In this document: one piece after another, positions 6,345 to 7,280 of the stretch
Numbering within the stretch: position 1 is the stretch's first letter
Layout of the letters: every line of letters begins with the position of its first letter
Assembly: GCA_947087145.1 (NCBI GenBank)
Contig: CAMUBM010000033.1
Span: forward strand, 1-7,280
Direction of reading: 5' to 3'
DNA length: 7,280 nt
Origin: an uncultured Mycoplasmatota bacterium
Lineage (GTDB): Bacteria > Bacillota_I > Bacilli_A > RF39 > UBA660
The notes under the pieces: model-generated
What the model was told of the DNA's origin: nothing
The model's input: the letters and a program-made list of their open reading frames with translations, nothing else
Database searches by the model: none
Made by a program: the position numbers and the translations under genes

Positions 6345-6554
6345 ATCAATTAAGTGAGGATTAAATCAAAGTAGTTGTTTGAAGCGTTCAAAAGAGAGTT
6401 AGTGTTTGGTGGAAACTAATACATTCAAATAATGAATTTACAATTTATGAGCTTAAATAGGTGATGCTTTATAGTCTAGAGTGCATGATTGATTCATGAA
6501 TTAAGGTGGTACCGCGATATTTTCGTCCTTATGGATAAAAATATCGCGTTTTTT
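6345..6554 (+). promoter_or_regulatory. T-box riboswitch leader, probably tyrosine-specific
   Basis: The T-box sequence AAGGTGGTACCGCG lies at 6503-6516. In the antiterminator, TAAGG (6502-6506) pairs with CCTTA (6527-6531) and GCG (6514-6516) with CGT (6524-6526), leaving the TGGTACC bulge that binds the tRNA 3' end. TGGT matches a tRNA with discriminator A, as tRNA-Tyr has. Upstream, AGAGAG (6393-6398) and the hairpin TTAGT/ACTAA (6399-6403/6415-6419) with GGTGGAA in its loop are Stem I hallmarks. CATGA/TCATG (6484-6488/6494-6498) is a likely Stem III. The best tyrosine specifier candidate is TAC at 6439-6441, just after GAA and followed by A; another TAC at 6420-6422 sits too close to the distal hairpin. 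Uncharged tRNA would favour the antiterminator and expression of the two genes downstream. The T-box call is firm; the specifier is tentative and rests partly on tyrS being downstream. Confidence 0.88.
6513..6554 (+). terminator. T-box regulated intrinsic terminator
   Basis: CGCGATATTTT (6513-6523) pairs perfectly over 11 bp with AAAATATCGCG (6538-6548). A small inner TCC/GGA stem (6526-6528/6533-6535) continues it, and six T follow (6549-6554). It shares CGCG and CGTCC with the antiterminator, so only one can form. Confidence 0.92.
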
Positions 6555-6572
6555 ATTGGAAGGAGAAAGATT

Positions 6573-7118
6573 ATGAATGTAGAAATAGAAGTGCGTATCT
6601 TAAATGTAAATAAGAAGGAGATACAAGAAAAATTAGAAAGTTTGGGAGCAGAATTTCAATGGGAACATTTACAAAAAAGATATGTTTATGATTTTCAGCC
6701 TGCTTTGCCTCATAAGTGGATACGACTTCGTACGAATGGAGTAGAGGCTACTCTTGCTATTAAAAATGTAAAAGCAAAAGAAATCGATGGAACAGAAGAG
6801 TTGGAAATTGTAGTGGATGATTTTGAAAAAACAAATTTGATTTTAAAAGAATTTGGGTATGTTCCAAAGGCTTTTCAAGAAAATAAAAGATGCCGTTATT
6901 TTTTACATGGTGTAGAGGTGGATATTGATTCTTGGCCACAGATACCTGATTATATAGAAATTGAAGGAACGAATAAAGAAGAAGTAATGAAGATTGTAGA
7001 GATGTTAGGCTTTACAGAAGATTGTGTGACTACCAATGATGTGGAGTCTATTTATAGTGATTATGGAATAGATTTAAAAGTAATACAAGAACTAAAATTA
7101 GAGGAGGAAAGAAAATGA
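6573..7118 (+). CDS. CYTH domain protein, class IV adenylate cyclase-like
   Basis: The 181-residue protein is a single CYTH domain, the triphosphate tunnel fold of CyaB adenylate cyclases, thiamine triphosphatases and inorganic triphosphatases. Visible tunnel residues are the N-terminal E-x-E-x-R signature (Glu4, Glu6, Arg8), Arg36 in KRYVYD, Arg51/Arg53 in IRLR, Lys64 in LAIK, Glu76/Glu78 in EELEI, Arg106/Arg108 in RCRY, Asp117/Asp119 in VDIDSWP and Glu129/Glu131 in IEIEG. The order and the DIDSWPQIPDYIEIEG stretch are closest to class IV cyclase-like members, but such bacterial proteins may be triphosphatases and the substrate cannot be read from sequence. I chose ATG 6573 because AAGGAG (6560-6565) lies 7 bp upstream and the signature starts at once. 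The frame is open back to 6489, but that part is the T-box terminator. It is the first gene after the T-box; its TGA overlaps the tyrS ATG by 4 bp. Confidence 0.85.
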   Translation: MNVEIEVRILNVNKKEIQEKLESLGAEFQWEHLQKRYVYDFQPALPHKWIRLRTNGVEATLAIKNVKAKEIDGTEELEIVVDDFEKTNLILKEFGYVPKAFQENKRCRYFLHGVEVDIDSWPQIPDYIEIEGTNKEEVMKIVEMLGFTEDCVTTNDVESIYSDYGIDLKVIQELKLEEERK

Positions 7119-7280
7119 CAATTTTTGAAGATTTAAAATGGAGAGGACTCGTGCAAGATATTAGTGATGAGGCGCTAATCGAAAAATTAAATCAGGGAGG
7201 ATTAACATTTTACATTGGTACAGACCCTACTGCAGACTCAATGCATATTGGACATTATTCTTCATTTTTGATTTCAAAAC
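7115..7280 (+). CDS. tyrS: Tyrosyl-tRNA synthetase, N-terminal part only
   Basis: The 55 residues in the window match the start of bacterial tyrosyl-tRNA synthetases, the class I enzymes that charge tRNA-Tyr in the cytoplasm. WRGLVQDISDE (9-19) is the typical opening. FYIGTDPTADSMHIGHYSS carries the tyrosine-pocket Tyr33 and Asp37 (equivalent to Tyr34 and Asp38 of the Bacillus stearothermophilus enzyme) and the HIGH ATP-binding motif (44-47). The rest, including the KMSKS loop, lies beyond the window. AGGAGG (7102-7107) is 7 bp before the ATG, inside the CYTH gene, and the ATGA overlap (7115-7118) suggests coupled translation. The T-box upstream should adjust its expression to tRNA-Tyr charging. 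Confidence 0.93.
   Translation, partial: MTIFEDLKWRGLVQDISDEALIEKLNQGGLTFYIGTDPTADSMHIGHYSSFLISK

Noticed and set aside
6489..6572. Upstream ATG extending the CYTH protein by 28 residues
   Set aside because: This stretch is the T-box antiterminator and terminator, has no ribosome binding site, and the CYTH signature starts right after the ATG at 6573, which has one.
1..7280. Alternative genetic code with TGA as tryptophan
   Set aside because: The CYTH gene ends in TGA overlapping a well-supported tyrS start, and tryptophans in the intact genes are TGG.

Overview
The window is AT-rich and tightly packed. Every intact gene is on the + strand, with strong AGGAGG-type ribosome binding sites, TTGACA/TATAAT-type promoters, intrinsic terminators and a T-box riboswitch. 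This suggests a low-GC Gram-positive bacterium (Bacillota). Protein character and gene neighbourhood fit an uncultured or gut member of the Bacilli/Erysipelotrichia-like lineages, but the species cannot be named from sequence alone. TGA is a true stop here: the CYTH gene ends in a TGA that overlaps the ATG of tyrS. This argues against the Mycoplasma-type genetic code.

Layout. (1) 1-1293 is the 3' part of a PlsC/LPLAT-like acyltransferase gene, closed by a terminator. (2) 1326-3218 is a well-formed promoter and a membrane-anchored hybrid histidine kinase with a C-terminal receiver. (3) 3243-5662 is a four-gene operon: a short putative lipoprotein, a highly charged and probably disordered protein, a one-helix DUF948-like membrane protein and a YtxH-family protein. 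The last three genes are separated by 2 bp or overlap, and the terminator is partly encoded by the end of the ytxH gene. It looks like an envelope or stress module of unknown function. (4) 5663-6288 is a relic: promoter-like sequence, strong RNA hairpins and an intrinsic terminator, then a broken gene whose reading-frame fragments match ToxN/AbiQ toxins of type III toxin-antitoxin systems. That order (promoter, antitoxin RNA, terminator, toxin) is the normal layout of such systems. (5) 6310-7280 is a promoter, a T-box leader with antiterminator and terminator, a CYTH-domain (class IV adenylate cyclase-like) protein, and the start of tyrS, whose ATG overlaps the CYTH stop codon.

How they work together. 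The T-box should make CYTH and tyrS expression depend on uncharged tRNA, most likely tRNA-Tyr because tyrS is in the transcript. The most notable items are the decayed type III toxin-antitoxin locus with its structured upstream RNA, the CYTH enzyme placed under T-box control ahead of tyrS, and the uncharacterised operon built around the disordered protein and YtxH. I saw no tRNA, rRNA, CRISPR array, insertion sequence or intact mobile element.
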